A stretch of DNA of 64,000 nucleotides from RYN-230 sp963760405 (GCA_963760405.1 CAVXCV010000002.1:838737-902736); one strand, 5' to 3'. Counted from the first letter of the stretch, positions 53,850-63,999 are shown. Numbers and translations are program-made. Notes: generated from the sequence alone by a model not told the origin.

Positions 53850-56717
53850 ATGGTGGCAAGCCGGCCGTTCCGCCCCGCGAGCCGGCCAGGCTCGCAGGCA
53901 CTAGCCAGGCTGGCCGGACTATGGGATGAGGCGGCCCGCCGCATGGCGGGTGAACGGAAGCAGAAGCTGACGCAGAAGCAGCTGGCCGAGGAGTCCGGGG
54001 TTCCGGCTCAGACGGTGAACTCGTGGGCGATGGGCGCGTCGCTGCCGCAAGACCCGGACCAGCTGGCCGCGGTGGGCACGGTGCTGGCCCGGTGGGCGGG
54101 CCGGGAGCCGCCGGGGCCGCGGGAGTGGTCGCGGCTGCTGGAGGCTGATAAGGCCGCCCGCGGCACGCCTGGCGAGGCCGGCCTGGGACGGCTGGTCACG
54201 GAGCTGACTGACCCGTTCGCGCTGGAGGTGCACCGCCTGGCCGAGGTGCCCGGCGCGGCCGGGGCGGGCCTGCCGGTCCTGCCGCCCTACATCAGGCGCG
54301 ACCACGACGACGACCTGGCCGCCGCGGTGGACCGGGCTGCAGGGGGCCGCAGTGTCATGGCGGTGCTGGTCGGCGGGTCATCGACGGGCAAGACCCGGGC
54401 CTGCTGGGAGGCGCTGGCGCTGCTGCCGGCGGGCTGGCGGCTGTGGCACCCGTATGACCCGACCCGGCCCGGGGCGGCGCTCGCGGACCTGCCGCGGGTC
54501 GGGCCGCGGACGGTGATCTGGCTGAACGAGACCCAGCTGTACCTCGATGCCCCCGGCGATACCGGGGAGCGGGTCACGGCCGCCCTGCGGACCCTGCTCG
54601 CCGATCCAGGACGGCGCCCCGTCCTGGTGCTGGGCACGCTGTGGCCAGATCACTGGGACCATCTCACCCAGCCAGGCCCGGCACCGGCCGCAGGCCCGCA
54701 TGCTGCTGGAGGGAACCAGCATCCCGGTACCCGCCGCGTTCACCGCGCCCGCAGCTGCAGGACCTGCAGCAGGCGGCACCCGCAGACCCGCGGCTGGCCG
54801 CGGCCGCCGCCGGCGCCCGCGACGGGCAGGTGACCCAGTACCTGGCCGGGGTGCCCGAGCTGCTCGCCAGCTACCGCAACGCCGCGCCCGCCGCCCAGGC
54901 GCTGATCCACGCCGCGATGGACGCCCGCCGCCTGGGCCATTCCACCGCCCTGCCGCACGCCCTGCTCGAGGAAGCCGCCGCCGCCGACCTGACCGACGCC
55001 GAGTGGGACGACCTGGACGACGACTGGCTAGAGGAGGCACTGGCCTACACCGCCCGGCGCTGCCAGGGCGTCCCCGGGCCCCTGACCCGCATCCGCTCCC
55101 GCCCCGGCGCGGCAGGACCGCTGGCAGGAGTCCCGGGCCGGCGGCCAGCAGCCGGGCAGCCCGGCCTACCAGCTCGCGGACTACCTCGACCAGCACGGCC
55201 GCGCGCACCGCAGCGACCAGATCCCCCCGCACGGATTCTGGGCCGCAGCCGCCCGCCACGGCCGCCCCGCCGACCAGGCCATCCTCGGCCAGGCCGCCTA
55301 CGGCCGCGGCCTGTACCGCGACGCCGCCCAGCTCTGCAAGAACGCCACCCGCCACGGCGACCCCTATGCCGCCGCCAGGCTCGTAGAGATCCTGCATCAG
55401 GTCCACCCAGCTGACCAGCGCCCCGCGCGCTGGGCCGCCGCCGCCGGCGTCTCCGTCGATGACCCGGACGGCGTGGCCGCGCTGCTGGACCGCCTGCGGG
55501 CGGCGGGCGCGACCGAGCAGGCCACCGAGCTGGCCACCCGGGCCGCCGCCGGCGTCTCCCTCGATGACCCGGCCGGCGTGGCCCGGCTGCTGGACAGCCT
55601 GCGGGAGGCGGGCGCGACCGAGCAGGCCACCGAGCTGGCCACCCGGGCCGCCGCCGGCGTCTCCCTCGATGACCCGTGGCGGCGTGGCCTGGCTGCTGGA
55701 CAGCCTGCGGGCGGCGGGCGCGGACCGAGCAGGCCGCCGAGCTGGCCACCCGGGCCGCCGCCGCGCGTCTCCCTCGATAACCCGGACGGCGTGGCCCGGC
55801 TGCTGGACAGCCTGCGGGCGGCGGGCGCGGCCGAGCAGGCCACCGAGCTGGCCACCCGGGCCGCCGCCGGCGTCTCCCTCGATGACCCGGTCGGCGTGGC
55901 CGCGCTGCTGGACAGCCTGCGGGCGGCGGGCGCGACCGAGCAGGTCGCCGAGCTGGCCGACCCGGGCCGCCGCCAGCGTCTCCCTCGATGACCCGGTCGG
56001 TGTGGCCGCGCTGCTGGACAGCCTGCGGGAGGCGGGCGCGGTCCGAGCAGGCCGCCGAGCTGGCCACCCGGGGCGCCGCCGGCGTCTCCGTCGATAACCC
56101 GGGCGACGTGGCCGCGCTGCTGGACAGCCTGCGGGAGGCGGGGGCGGTCGAGCTGGCCGCCGAGCTGGCCACCCGGGCCGCCGCCAGCATCTCCCTCGAT
56201 AACCCGGCCGGCGTGGCCGCGCTGCTGGACAGCCTGCGGGAGGCGGGCGCGACCGAGCTGGCCGCCGAGCTGGCCACCCGGGCCGCCGCCAGCGTCTCCC
56301 TCGATGACCCGGTCGGCGTGGCCGCGCTGCTGGACCGCCTGCGGGAGGCGGGCGCGACCGAGCTGGCCGCCGAGCTGGCCACCGGGGCGTCGCCGGCGTC
56401 TCCGTCGATAACCCGGGGGACGTGGCCGCGCTGCTGGACAGCCTGCGGGAGGCGGGGGCGGTCCAGCTGGCCACCGAGCTGGCCACCCGGGCCGCCGCCG
56501 ACGTCTCCCTCGATGACCCGTACGGCGTGGCCGCGCTGCTGGACAGCCTGCGGAAGGCGGGCGCGACGGGCGAGCGGACGCGACCGAACTGGCCACCCGG
56601 CTGCCAGCTGCCGGGATGTTCAGCCTCCACCCAGAGCACGGCAGCCCGCGGTACCGGTTCGGCCGCGAGCCCGATGGCGGTCCTGCCCCGGCCTGGGACT
56701 GGGCCGACCTGGACTAA
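53850..56717 (+). pseudogene. HTH + P-loop NTPase + 35-residue repeat protein (STAND-like), multiple frameshifts
   Basis: ATG at 53850 (after GGAGGGGGG) begins a protein of about 950 residues. Residues about 28-75 are an Xre-type HTH (LTQKQLAEESGVPAQTVNSW). Near residue 172 is a P-loop, VLVGGSSTGKTRACWEAL, followed by RTVIWLNETQLYL as a possible Walker B. A helical region (YLAGVPELLASYRNAAPAAQ, LGQAAYGRGLYRDAAQLCK) leads into eleven 35-residue repeats with core SLDDPxGVAALLDSLREAGA. The C-terminus is YRFGREPDGG...WDWADLD. Single-base insertions near 54675, 54755, 55140, 55675, 55718, 55760, 55960, 56045, 56395 and 56575 break the frame. I recognise similar repeat proteins in actinobacteria, but no function is established to my knowledge. 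The layout resembles NLR-like STAND sensors. Confidence 0.75.
55440..56580 (+). repeat. Eleven tandem 105-base (35-residue) repeats
   Basis: Each unit encodes two predicted helices (GVAALLDSLREAG and ATELAAELATRAAA) linked by SLDDP. Units are highly similar at DNA level. The period is 105 bases, counted from successive CTCGATGACCCG sequences. Most of the frame changes of the gene fall inside this array. Confidence 0.8.
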
Positions 56718-56769
56718 CCCAGGCCGCCTGGGCCGCCGGGCGGCCCGCCTGACGCTTGACCCGGGCCCC

Positions 56770-56814
56770 CTCCTGTTATCCGAGATAATGGCACCTTATC
56801 TCCGGTAACAGGAG
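56770..56814. promoter_or_regulatory. Inverted repeat downstream of the repeat-protein gene
   Basis: CTCCTGTTATCCGAGATAA (56770-56788) and its imperfect complement (56796-56814) form a 19-base stem with two mismatches and a 7-base loop, 52 bases after the stop. It could terminate transcription. However, it contains the same TATCCGAGATAA half-sites in the same 20-base spacing as the upstream cluster, so a protein-binding role is also likely. Confidence 0.55.
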
Positions 56815-56947
56815 CTTTCCTCCCGCGGGAACGGCGTCCAGGCCGCAGGCTGTGACCTTCAGCGGTAAATGGCATGGGATCTTCGCTGCTATTTGGCGCT
56901 TGCTGAGATCTCTCGCCTGAGTGTCAGTGCGGATGTGTCACTTCGTG

Positions 56948-57823
56948 TCAGCGATCGTGGCTGCGTGGGCCGGGGCGGTAGGTAGCGCACCGGCGGGTAG
57001 TGCGTTCAGCCTGGCCGAGCCGGTTGAGCTTGCGGATCTGCCTGTCGAAGGCCCGGGCGGGGATGATGCGGCGCAGCGTGCTGACGCGTCCGGCGGCGGG
57101 GCCGGCGGTATACCGCAGTTTCGGCTTCGGGTCAGTCGCTGCCACGACGATCACCTTGGCGACCGTGGCGGGATCGTCGCCGTCCTTGAGACCCGCCGCC
57201 ACTACCTGGCCGGCGATGTGCCGCTGCTGCGCGTAGACCGGCAGAGGGGTGTCGGGCTGTACGACGTTCGCGTCGAACCCGGTGCTGGTGTAGGCGGGCT
57301 CGACGAGCAGCACCCGGACGCCATGCTCGCGGACCTCGTGGTCCACGGACTCGGAGTAGCCCTCGACCGCATGCTTGGAGGCGGCGTAGAGGGCCCCGTA
57401 CGGCGCCGGGAGGAACCCGAGTACGGATGAGATGTTGATGATGCGCCCGCTGCCCTGGGCGCGCATGTGCGGCAGGACGGCCCTGGTCATGCGGATGAGG
57501 CCGAAGACGTTGACGTCGAAGACGCCCTGGGCCTGGACGACCGAGTTTTCCTCGGCAGCGCCCGCCGAGCCGATACCGGCGTTGTTTACCAGCACGTCGA
57601 GCCGCCCGAACCGCCCGGTCACCTGATGGACCACGGCGGCCACCGACTCATCGCTGGACACGTCGAGGTCGAGGTAGGTCACCCCGCCGCGAGAGGTGAT
57701 CCGGGCCGTGTTCCGGCCCGTTCCGATCACCTCGAAGCCCGCGTCGGCCAGTGCCAGAGCGGCCGCCTTCCCGATTCCTGAGGTCGCGCCCGTCACGAGC
57801 GCCACCGGCCGGGCTGCTGTCAT
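56948..57823 (-). CDS. Short-chain dehydrogenase/reductase
   Basis: A 291-residue SDR with the NAD(P) motif VTGATSGIGKAAALALA, LVNNAGIGSAG, and the catalytic YAASKHAVEGYSES (Y-x3-K). The downstream segment LLVEPAYTSTGFDANVVQPD and a basic C-terminal tail match the oxidoreductases often regulated by an adjacent divergent TetR protein, as here. ATG at 57823. The substrate is unknown. Confidence 0.92.
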   Translation of the reverse strand: MTAARPVALVTGATSGIGKAAALALADAGFEVIGTGRNTARITSRGGVTYLDLDVSSDESVAAVVHQVTGRFGRLDVLVNNAGIGSAGAAEENSVVQAQGVFDVNVFGLIRMTRAVLPHMRAQGSGRIINISSVLGFLPAPYGALYAASKHAVEGYSESVDHEVREHGVRVLLVEPAYTSTGFDANVVQPDTPLPVYAQQRHIAGQVVAAGLKDGDDPATVAKVIVVAATDPKPKLRYTAGPAAGRVSTLRRIIPARAFDRQIRKLNRLGQAERTTRRCATYRPGPRSHDR

Positions 57824-57844
57824 CGCGTCCTCCTGGACTATTAG

Positions 57845-57858
57845 ATTACGATCGTAAT
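57845..57858. promoter_or_regulatory. TetR operator palindrome between SDR and TetR genes
   Basis: ATTACGATCGTAAT is a perfect 14-base palindrome in an AT-rich 93-base gap between the two divergent starts, 22 bases from the SDR start. It is the expected operator of the divergent TetR regulator. Confidence 0.7.
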
Positions 57859-57916
57859 ATAATCACGTTGAACCGCGGAGGGCAAGCTGTCCTTCCGGAA
57901 CGAGTGGGAGGTACAT

Positions 57917-58504
57917 GTGGCGCGGTACGGGAATGAGCACAAGCAGGCGACCCGGCGGCGGATCATCGAGACGTCCGGCGGCGGTTCAAGCGGGACGGCA
58001 TCGACAGCTCGGGGATCGCGACGCTGATGGCGGATGCAAGGGCTGACCAACGGCGCTTTCTACGCCCACTTCGCATCCAAGGACGACCTCGTCGCCACCG
58101 CGGTCGCCGACCAGCTACGCGAACAGCGCGAGCGGTTCAGCGCCCTGGCCCCGGGCCGCGCGGGAGTCGAGCAGTACGTGCGCGAGTACCTCTCGATTCA
58201 GCACCGCGACCATCCCGGCGAGGGGTGCCCGTCCGCCGCCCTGCTCGACGAGATCGGGCGTTGCACCGGTGCCGTCACGCAGGCCTACACCGACGGCCTG
58301 CTGGCCATCATCGACGACATCGGCGCCCGCCTGGCGCCGGACAATCCGCAGTCGGCACGCGTCCAGACGCTCAGCGTCTTCGCGATGATGACCGGCACAC
58401 TGCAACTGTCCCGCGCACTGGCCGACCGGCAAGTCGCCGACGCGGTTCTCGCGCAGGGCATCCAGAACGTCCTCACGCTCCTGGGCGCCAGGCAACGAAC
58501 CTGA
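57917..58504 (+). CDS. TetR family transcriptional regulator, two compensating frameshifts
   Basis: GTG at 57917 (after GGGAGG) begins VARYGNEHKQATRRRIIET. A lost base near 57975 and an extra base near 58046 put the HTH (RRFKRDGIDSSGIATLMADA, then GLTNGAFYAHFASKDDLVAT) in other frames. The C-terminal ligand domain is intact (VEQYVREYLSIQHRDHPGEG, SAALLDEIGRCTGAVTQAYT, SVFAMMTGTLQLSRALADR). Full length would be about 195 residues. It is divergent from the SDR gene with a palindromic operator between. Confidence 0.82.
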
Positions 58505-58893
58505 CGCCACCCATCTCATGGTCTCGCTGACCTTCAATCGCCCTCCGCAACGTGGTCGCCCACGCCGATCAAGCCGGCCATTCACACCAGGTACGGAGAG
58601 GCTGACGGCGCTGCCGTCAGAGACGGCACGACCGGTCGGCGATCAAGCGTGCGGGCCCCCGGAAACGGGCCCGTCGTAAAACGAAGGATTCTCAGACGCC
58701 CACCCGGGCGGGCCTCGGCCCTGATTTCCGGCAGGCGCCGACTGTAGGGAAAAGGTGTTGAGAAGCCGAGCGTCCAACAATTCCGGCGCCGCCGTTTCCC
58801 GTACCCCTCTGTGTCAGGATCAGATGAGACACCAGGGGCAACAGTTACTGGTGGAACTTGAGGGCTAGACGGGATCAGCAGACAGTGACCATG
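58505..58893. other. Gene-free interval before the insertion-sequence cluster
   Basis: No gene is supported. A small GC hairpin (GGGCCC...GGGCCC, about 58649-58670) may end the tetR transcript. The rest shows no motif I can name. Confidence 0.4.
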
Positions 58894-58898
58894 ACTAG

Positions 58899-60413
58899 CG
58901 GTAGTTTGTTAACTCAAGGCTGAAGCGGGGTAGGGTGCTGTGGTGGGGTTTCCCGGTGAGTTTGGGGACCGTGATGACCAAGCCGATATCGTGCCCGCCT
59001 GCTCCGGGTCCGCTGGAGGGGTATGCGGCCCGGTTCGATGACCTGTTTACGCGGGTGGCGCAGCGGCGGGGGTTCCGGGAGTACCTGGCCGGGCTGCTGG
59101 CGCCGCGGGACCGGAACAAGACGCTGACCGCGCTGGCCGGGGCCGAGCCGGTGACCGGGGCGCAGCATCCGGCGGTGCAGCGGCTGCAGTTCTTCCTGTC
59201 GGAGTCCCGGTGGGATCCGGAGCGGGTCAATGCCCGGCGGCTGGAGCTGCTGCTGGCGGACCCGGCGACCGCGCCGCATGGCGGCGGGGTGCTGGTGATC
59301 GACGACAGCGGGGACCGCAAGGACGGGACGAAGACCGCGCACGTGGGCCATCAGTGGCTGGGCCGGTACGGCAAGACCGACAACGGGGTGGTCACCGTCA
59401 CCACGGTGTGGGCCGATGAGCGGCTGTATTACCCGGTGCACGCGGTGCCGTACACCCCGGCCCGGCACTTCGCGAAGGGGAAGAACGATCCGGGGTTCCG
59501 GACCAAGCTGGCGATCGGCGCGGACCTGGCGATCCGGGCCCGGGAGGCGGGGTTCGCGTTCCGGGCGGTGGCCGCGGACAGCGCCTACGGGGATCAGGAC
59601 GGGTTCCGCGGCGAGCTCGCCGAGGCCGGGCTGCCGTTCGTGATGGCCCTCAAGCCCCGCCGCGGGACCTGGGCCTACGGCGCCGGATGCGCACACCCCG
59701 GTGGACGCGGCCCGCGCCCTGGCCTGGGACGGGCCGGATGATCCCGGCGACTGGCAGCCGGTGACCCGGACCTTCCGCGACGGGCACACCGAGACCTGGT
59801 AGGCCGCCGACGCGACCCTGGGCTGGTGGGGACCGGACGGCTGCACCGCGCCTGGTGGTGGCCACCGCCGACCCGGCCACCCTGCCGGGCAAGGCCACCT
59901 GGTACCTGGCCACCAACCTGCCCCGCCCCGGCGGCCCGCGCGAGGCAGACAGCGTCCACCCGGCGGCGGACCTGGCCGAGATCACGCGGATCTACGGCAT
60001 CCGGCACTGGACCGAGCAGAGCTACAAGCAGGTCAAGGACGAGCTGGGCTGGGCCGACTTCCAGGTCCGCTCCGACATCGCGATCCGCCGCCACCAGGCC
60101 CTGGTCAACTGCGCGTTCTGCTTCTGCTGGGCCGCCTGGTTCGCCGATCACCCGCCGCCGCGACGACTGCGGCACCGCGGCCGGAACCCGGCCGCGGAGA
60201 GGGGGGCCGCGCGCCGCCGTCACCGCCACCGGCACCGTCCTGGCCGCGGGCGCTGCGCGCGGTACGCGCCTGGCTTTCCCCCTGGATCGCGCTGCAGCGC
60301 TGGTGGACCGCATGGTCCAAGGCGCCCCCGCCCGCTGCAGCTGCAAGCCCTGATCAACTCGGTCGCGGCAGGCTGCGGCCTGCACCTCTACATCCTGAGT
60401 TAACAAACTACCG
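58899..60413. mobile_element. IS701-family insertion sequence
   Basis: Perfect 18-base terminal inverted repeats (CGGTAGTTTGTTAACTCA at 58899-58916 and its complement at 60396-60413) are flanked by CTAG on both sides (58895-58898 and 60414-60417), a probable 4-base target duplication. It encloses one transposase gene on the plus strand. Confidence 0.85.
58971..60403 (+). pseudogene. IS701-family transposase, broken
   Basis: The DDE transposase opens PGPLEGYAARFDDLFTRVAQ, with LVIDDSGDRKDGTKTAHVGH (first catalytic Asp), AADSAYGDQDGFRGELAEAG and, after the breaks, IYGIRHWTEQSYKQVKDELG with the catalytic Glu. A frame change near 59690, a TAG stop at about 59800 (HTETW followed by stop) and another shift near 59850 disrupt it. 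A long basic tail replaces the normal C-terminus before ending ALINSVAAGCGLHLYILS within the right terminal repeat. Confidence 0.85.
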
Positions 60414-61029
60414 CTAGTAGAGTGTCGCGCCTTATTCTTGTCTTAGGGTTGGGTATAGGTGGCGTAGTTTGACTCGCGCGTCGCCGGTGGTGAAGTGCCA
60501 CTGGACTTGGCGCTGGTCGCTGTTGGTCTGCTGCTGCCAGGCAGCGAGTTCGGCGTTGAGCGGGGCGGGTGCGCCGATGCGGCGGTCCAGGCACTGGCGG
60601 GTCAGGGCGGACAGTTCGATCTCGGCGATGTTCAAGCCAGGACCCGTGCCTGGGGGTGTGGTGGATCTCCAGGCGCTGTGCCAGCGCGAACGCCGTCTCG
60701 GGGTCGAAGGCCTCGTAGAGTGACCCGATGCCGTGGGTATTGAGGTTGTCCATGACCAGCACCACGGTCTCGGCCTCGGGGTAGTCGCAGGTGAGCATCC
60801 GCTTGACCTGGCGGGCCCAGTTGACCTTGGTGCGACGGGGCTGGGCATCCACGCGTCGCCACCCGCGCAGCGGTTCGACCCAGCAGAAGATCGAGCAGGT
60901 TCCGGCCCGGACATACTCGCTGTCCATAAGACGGTCACGGCCGGGCCGGGCGGGGATCGGATCACGGACATGGCCGAGCAGCTGGTACGGCTTCTCGTCC
61001 ATGCACACCATCGGATGCGCTGGGTCAGA

Positions 61030-62146
61030 AGGGGCGCGTAAGTAGGTCGACCGATTCCGGGTTATGCGGTGATGTAACGCAGGTGCGGGTCGGCGAAGAA
61101 TGCCCGGACCAGTCCGGGACGTTTCTGGAGCCGCCGCAAGGCGCCGATGGCCTTGGCTTTGAGGTCCTGCCTGCTGGTAACGCCGGTCTTGCCGATCCGG
61201 TCATGCTTGACGTTCTTCCAGACCCATTCATCGGGATTCAGCTCGGGTGAGTAGCCAGGCAGGAAGAACAGCTTCAGGCGGCCTTCGGTCTTGGTGACGA
61301 ATTCCTTCGTGGCAGTGGCGCGGTGGGCGGGATGCCCGTCAACGATGAGATAGACAGGCCCGGGCGCATCATGCAGCAGCCGCTTACAGAAGTCGATGAA
61401 GATGGCGGCGTTCGTGTTGCCCTCATAGACGGCGAACCGCAGGGCGCCTTTCGCGGACACCACGGAAATCATGTTCACCGAATAGCGTGCCCCGGTGTTC
61501 TTCACCTCCGGGGTCTGGCCCACGGGCGACCAGGTGGTGCCCGCATGGTAGTCCGAGCGGATCCCGGCCTCATCAGCGAAGTAGATGACCGCGCCCGCGG
61601 CCTCAGCCTGCGCCTGGATGGCGGGATACTCCTCGCGCTTCCACCGGTTGACCGCCTCAGGGTTCTGCTGGTAAGCGCGGTGCAGTGGCCGCTGCGGTGA
61701 CATTCCGAGCTTGCGCAGCAGCCGGCCGACGCTGACAACGCTCAACGCGACGCCGAATTCGCGGCGGATTACCTCGCGGACCATCTCCCGGGTCCACAAC
61801 GCGAACTCGAATTGCATCTGCCGCGGATCCCGCCCGGCGATCAACGCATACAGCCGGGACAACTGCTGGCCATTAAGCTTCGGCGGCCGGCCCGGTACCG
61901 GCTGGGCCTTCAGCGCATCCTTCCCGCCCTCACGGTATTTGGCCAGCCAGCCGTACACCGTCTTGCGATGCAGGCCAAGCGCGGCGGCCACATCCTCGGG
62001 ATGAGCACCTTCCCCGACCTGATCCACTGCCCGGATCCGCAGCGCCTCAAGGGTCTTATGATCGAGTTTCCGGCCATCGTTATCCCGCATGGCATAATTC
62101 TGCCAGATCACAAGATCAAAGTCGAGCTACTTTCGAACTCCTTAGT
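61030..62146. mobile_element. IS630-like element B nested in element A
   Basis: Inner parts of the ends are visible as AGTAGGTCGAC (61041-61051) and the complement of AGTAGCTCGAC (62121-62131), with weaker matches extending outward about 12 bases. The exact outer ends are uncertain by a few bases. It encloses a complete transposase. Confidence 0.7.
61062..62090 (-). CDS. IS630-family transposase B, intact
   Basis: A 342-residue transposase. The N-terminal HTH region is VGEGAHPEDVAAALGLHRKT with VYGWLAKYREGGKDALKAQP. The catalytic DDE motifs are VIYFADEAGIRSDYHAGTTW, VYLIVDGHPAHRA and LPGYSPELNPDEWVW. ATG at 62090 is used; GTG at 62111 adds seven residues. There are no internal stops, so the element may be active or recently inserted. 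Confidence 0.92.
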   Translation of the reverse strand: MRDNDGRKLDHKTLEALRIRAVDQVGEGAHPEDVAAALGLHRKTVYGWLAKYREGGKDALKAQPVPGRPPKLNGQQLSRLYALIAGRDPRQMQFEFALWTREMVREVIRREFGVALSVVSVGRLLRKLGMSPQRPLHRAYQQNPEAVNRWKREEYPAIQAQAEAAGAVIYFADEAGIRSDYHAGTTWSPVGQTPEVKNTGARYSVNMISVVSAKGALRFAVYEGNTNAAIFIDFCKRLLHDAPGPVYLIVDGHPAHRATATKEFVTKTEGRLKLFFLPGYSPELNPDEWVWKNVKHDRIGKTGVTSRQDLKAKAIGALRRLQKRPGLVRAFFADPHLRYITA

Positions 62147-62803
62147 ATGGGCGGGCGTAGACCGCCAGGACGTCCTCCATCCGCGCTGCGAACTCCGCAT
62201 TCGCGCGTGGTGGAATGGTCCAGCACTTCTTCAGGTGAGGACGAAGTTTCGTTTTTTTAAAACCCGGCCGATGGTGGAGTGATCCAGGTTCGGCAGGTCC
62301 TCGATGAGCGCGACGTGCTTCTCCAGCAGTCGCAGCGACCACCGGGAACGCCCCGCCGGAGGCTGCGAGCACGCCAGCGCGATCAGCTTGGCCTCGACCT
62401 CACCGGTCACCGGCGAGGGCACCGGCGGGAACTCGCGTTCTTTCCGCCCGATCGTGGCCCAGACATCGCCATCGGTCTCGGCGAACCGCTTCGAGACCAA
62501 GCGCACCGTCTCACACGAGACTCCGGCCCGATCCGCGATTACCGCCCGCGGATCGACCCCGCCCACCGATGTGTCCAACGCGAGCAGCACCCGCGCCCTC
62601 CTGATCATCGACGCGCTGCGGACCCCTGTCGTGGTCATCCGCACCAGCGCCTCACGATCCTCAACGCTCAACGCAACTGGATACTTCTTCTGCGACGGCA
62701 TGACAGTCCTGTCTGGCAGAGGGGAAGAGGGGGAAGAACCTGCCAGCCCCCACTCTCCACCCAACAGAACCAAAGTTAGCGACGACACTCTACTAGTGCC
62801 GCA

Positions 62804-63961
62804 TCAGGCTACGTTTGCCCTGTCAACGACCCGGCGTAGACGTTCGTCGTAGGCGTGGTTGTTGCGCCAGATGATGTACCGGCGGATCATGCTGCCTTGC
62901 TCTTTGTGGCTGGCGTGGTCGGTGCCGTCCAGCGCGAAGTACCGCAGCGCCGTGAACTGGGCTTCGACGCGGTTTAACCAGGAAGAGTTTGTCGGCGTGT
63001 AGGCGATCTCGACGTTGTTTGCGCTGGCCCAGGCCCCGACCCGGCCGTCCTTGGCGGTGGTCAGGTGCGGGCTGAAGTTGTCGCAGACAATGGCGATCCG
63101 GGTCGCAGGCGGGTAGAGAGCCCGCAGGTAACGGCAGAATTCCAGGAACCGGGCCCGCGTCTTACGTGGCTTGATGTGCCCGAATAGCTTGTCCTCGCCC
63201 AGCTCGTAGGCGGCGAAGAGGTGCCGCACGCCCTGGGTGCGGGTGTAGGTGGCGCGCATCCGCGGCCGCGGCTCGCGGCCCGGCTCGGCATTCTTGCCGC
63301 CGACCGCGGCCCACTGCCTGCCTGGGCGGGGCTGGAGGTTCAGCGGGCCGAACTCATCCACGCAGAAGATCACCTCTGGCTCGCCCGCGTCGGGGACCAC
63401 CTCACCGTCGGCGATCGCGTACAGGTGCTCCACCCGCGCTTTCTTCACCGCATAGTCCGGGTCCTTCGAGGTCTTCCAGGTCTTTATCCGTTGAAAGCTG
63501 ACGCCCTCCTCCCGGAGCAGGGCCCGCAGGCCCTCATGGCTGATGTCGTTGACCACCCCCTCAGCCACAAGGAACTCCGCCAGCTTGGACAGGCTCCAGG
63601 TGGAGAACGGCAGGCCATGCTCAGCGGGCCTGGACTTGGTGATCTTCTTAATCTCGCGGCGCTGTGCCAGGGTGAACTTCGGCGGCCGGCCGCCCTTGTA
63701 CTTCGGGTACAGGGAGCTGAACCCGTCGGCGTTGAAGTTGCGGATGACATCGCGAACCCGGTCTTCGCTGGTGAACGCGACCTTCGCGATCGCCGCAGCG
63801 TCCATGCCCTGCGCGGACAGCAGCACCATCTGCGCCCGCCGCCACGTCACCACCGACCCCGGTCCCCGCCGCACGATCCGCACCAGCCGCCGGCCCTCGT
63901 CATCGTCGATCTCACGAACCCGCAGGCGTTCCGTCACCGGCCCAGTCTGCAGGAACACCAT
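62804..63961 (-). CDS. IS630-family transposase C, intact
   Basis: A 385-residue transposase with N-terminal HTH (AAAIAKVAFTSEDRVRDVIR) and a second HTH region (PAEHGLPFSTWSLSKLAEFL). DDE motifs are VIFCVDEFGPLNLQPRPGRQ, IAIVCDNFSPHLTTAKDG and TPTNSSWLNRVEAQF. The stop codon lies in the left inverted repeat. The frame is uninterrupted, so the element may be functional. It differs clearly from transposases A and B. Confidence 0.93.
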   Translation of the reverse strand: MVFLQTGPVTERLRVREIDDDEGRRLVRIVRRGPGSVVTWRRAQMVLLSAQGMDAAAIAKVAFTSEDRVRDVIRNFNADGFSSLYPKYKGGRPPKFTLAQRREIKKITKSRPAEHGLPFSTWSLSKLAEFLVAEGVVNDISHEGLRALLREEGVSFQRIKTWKTSKDPDYAVKKARVEHLYAIADGEVVPDAGEPEVIFCVDEFGPLNLQPRPGRQWAAVGGKNAEPGREPRPRMRATYTRTQGVRHLFAAYELGEDKLFGHIKPRKTRARFLEFCRYLRALYPPATRIAIVCDNFSPHLTTAKDGRVGAWASANNVEIAYTPTNSSWLNRVEAQFTALRYFALDGTDHASHKEQGSMIRRYIIWRNNHAYDERLRRVVDRANVA

Positions 63962-63999
63962 CCCCAGGCAGCGCTCGGCCGCAGGGCAAACGTGACCTG
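62805..63999. mobile_element. IS630-like element C
   Basis: CAGGCTACGTTTGCCCTG at 62805-62822 and CAGGGCAAACGTGACCTG at 63982-63999 are 18-base inverted ends with two mismatches. The right end falls one base before the window end, so the flanking duplication cannot be fully checked. Confidence 0.8.

Larger units (their letters stand above)
60432..62701 (-). pseudogene. IS630-family transposase A, split by insertion
   Basis: The N-terminal half (62701 to about 62145) has VEDREALVRMTTTGVRSASM and VIADRAGVSCETVRLVSKRF (HTH), ending EDVLAVYARPY. The C-terminal half (about 61025 to 60432) resumes PAHPMVCMDEKPYQLLGHVR, VVLVMDNLNTHGIGSLYEAF and, after a frame change near 60645, LNIAEIELSALTRQCLDRRI. 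The DDE residues are in MDEKP, MDNLNTH and NIAEIE. Element B sits exactly between YARPY and PAHPM. A frame change near 62235 is also present. Confidence 0.82.
60420..62790. mobile_element. IS630-like element A, interrupted by element B
   Basis: TAGAGTGTCG at 60418-60427 and CGACACTCTA at 62783-62792 are inverted ends bordered by TA, the usual IS630 target duplication. Its transposase is split by another element. It abuts the CTAG flank of the IS701 copy. Confidence 0.7.
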
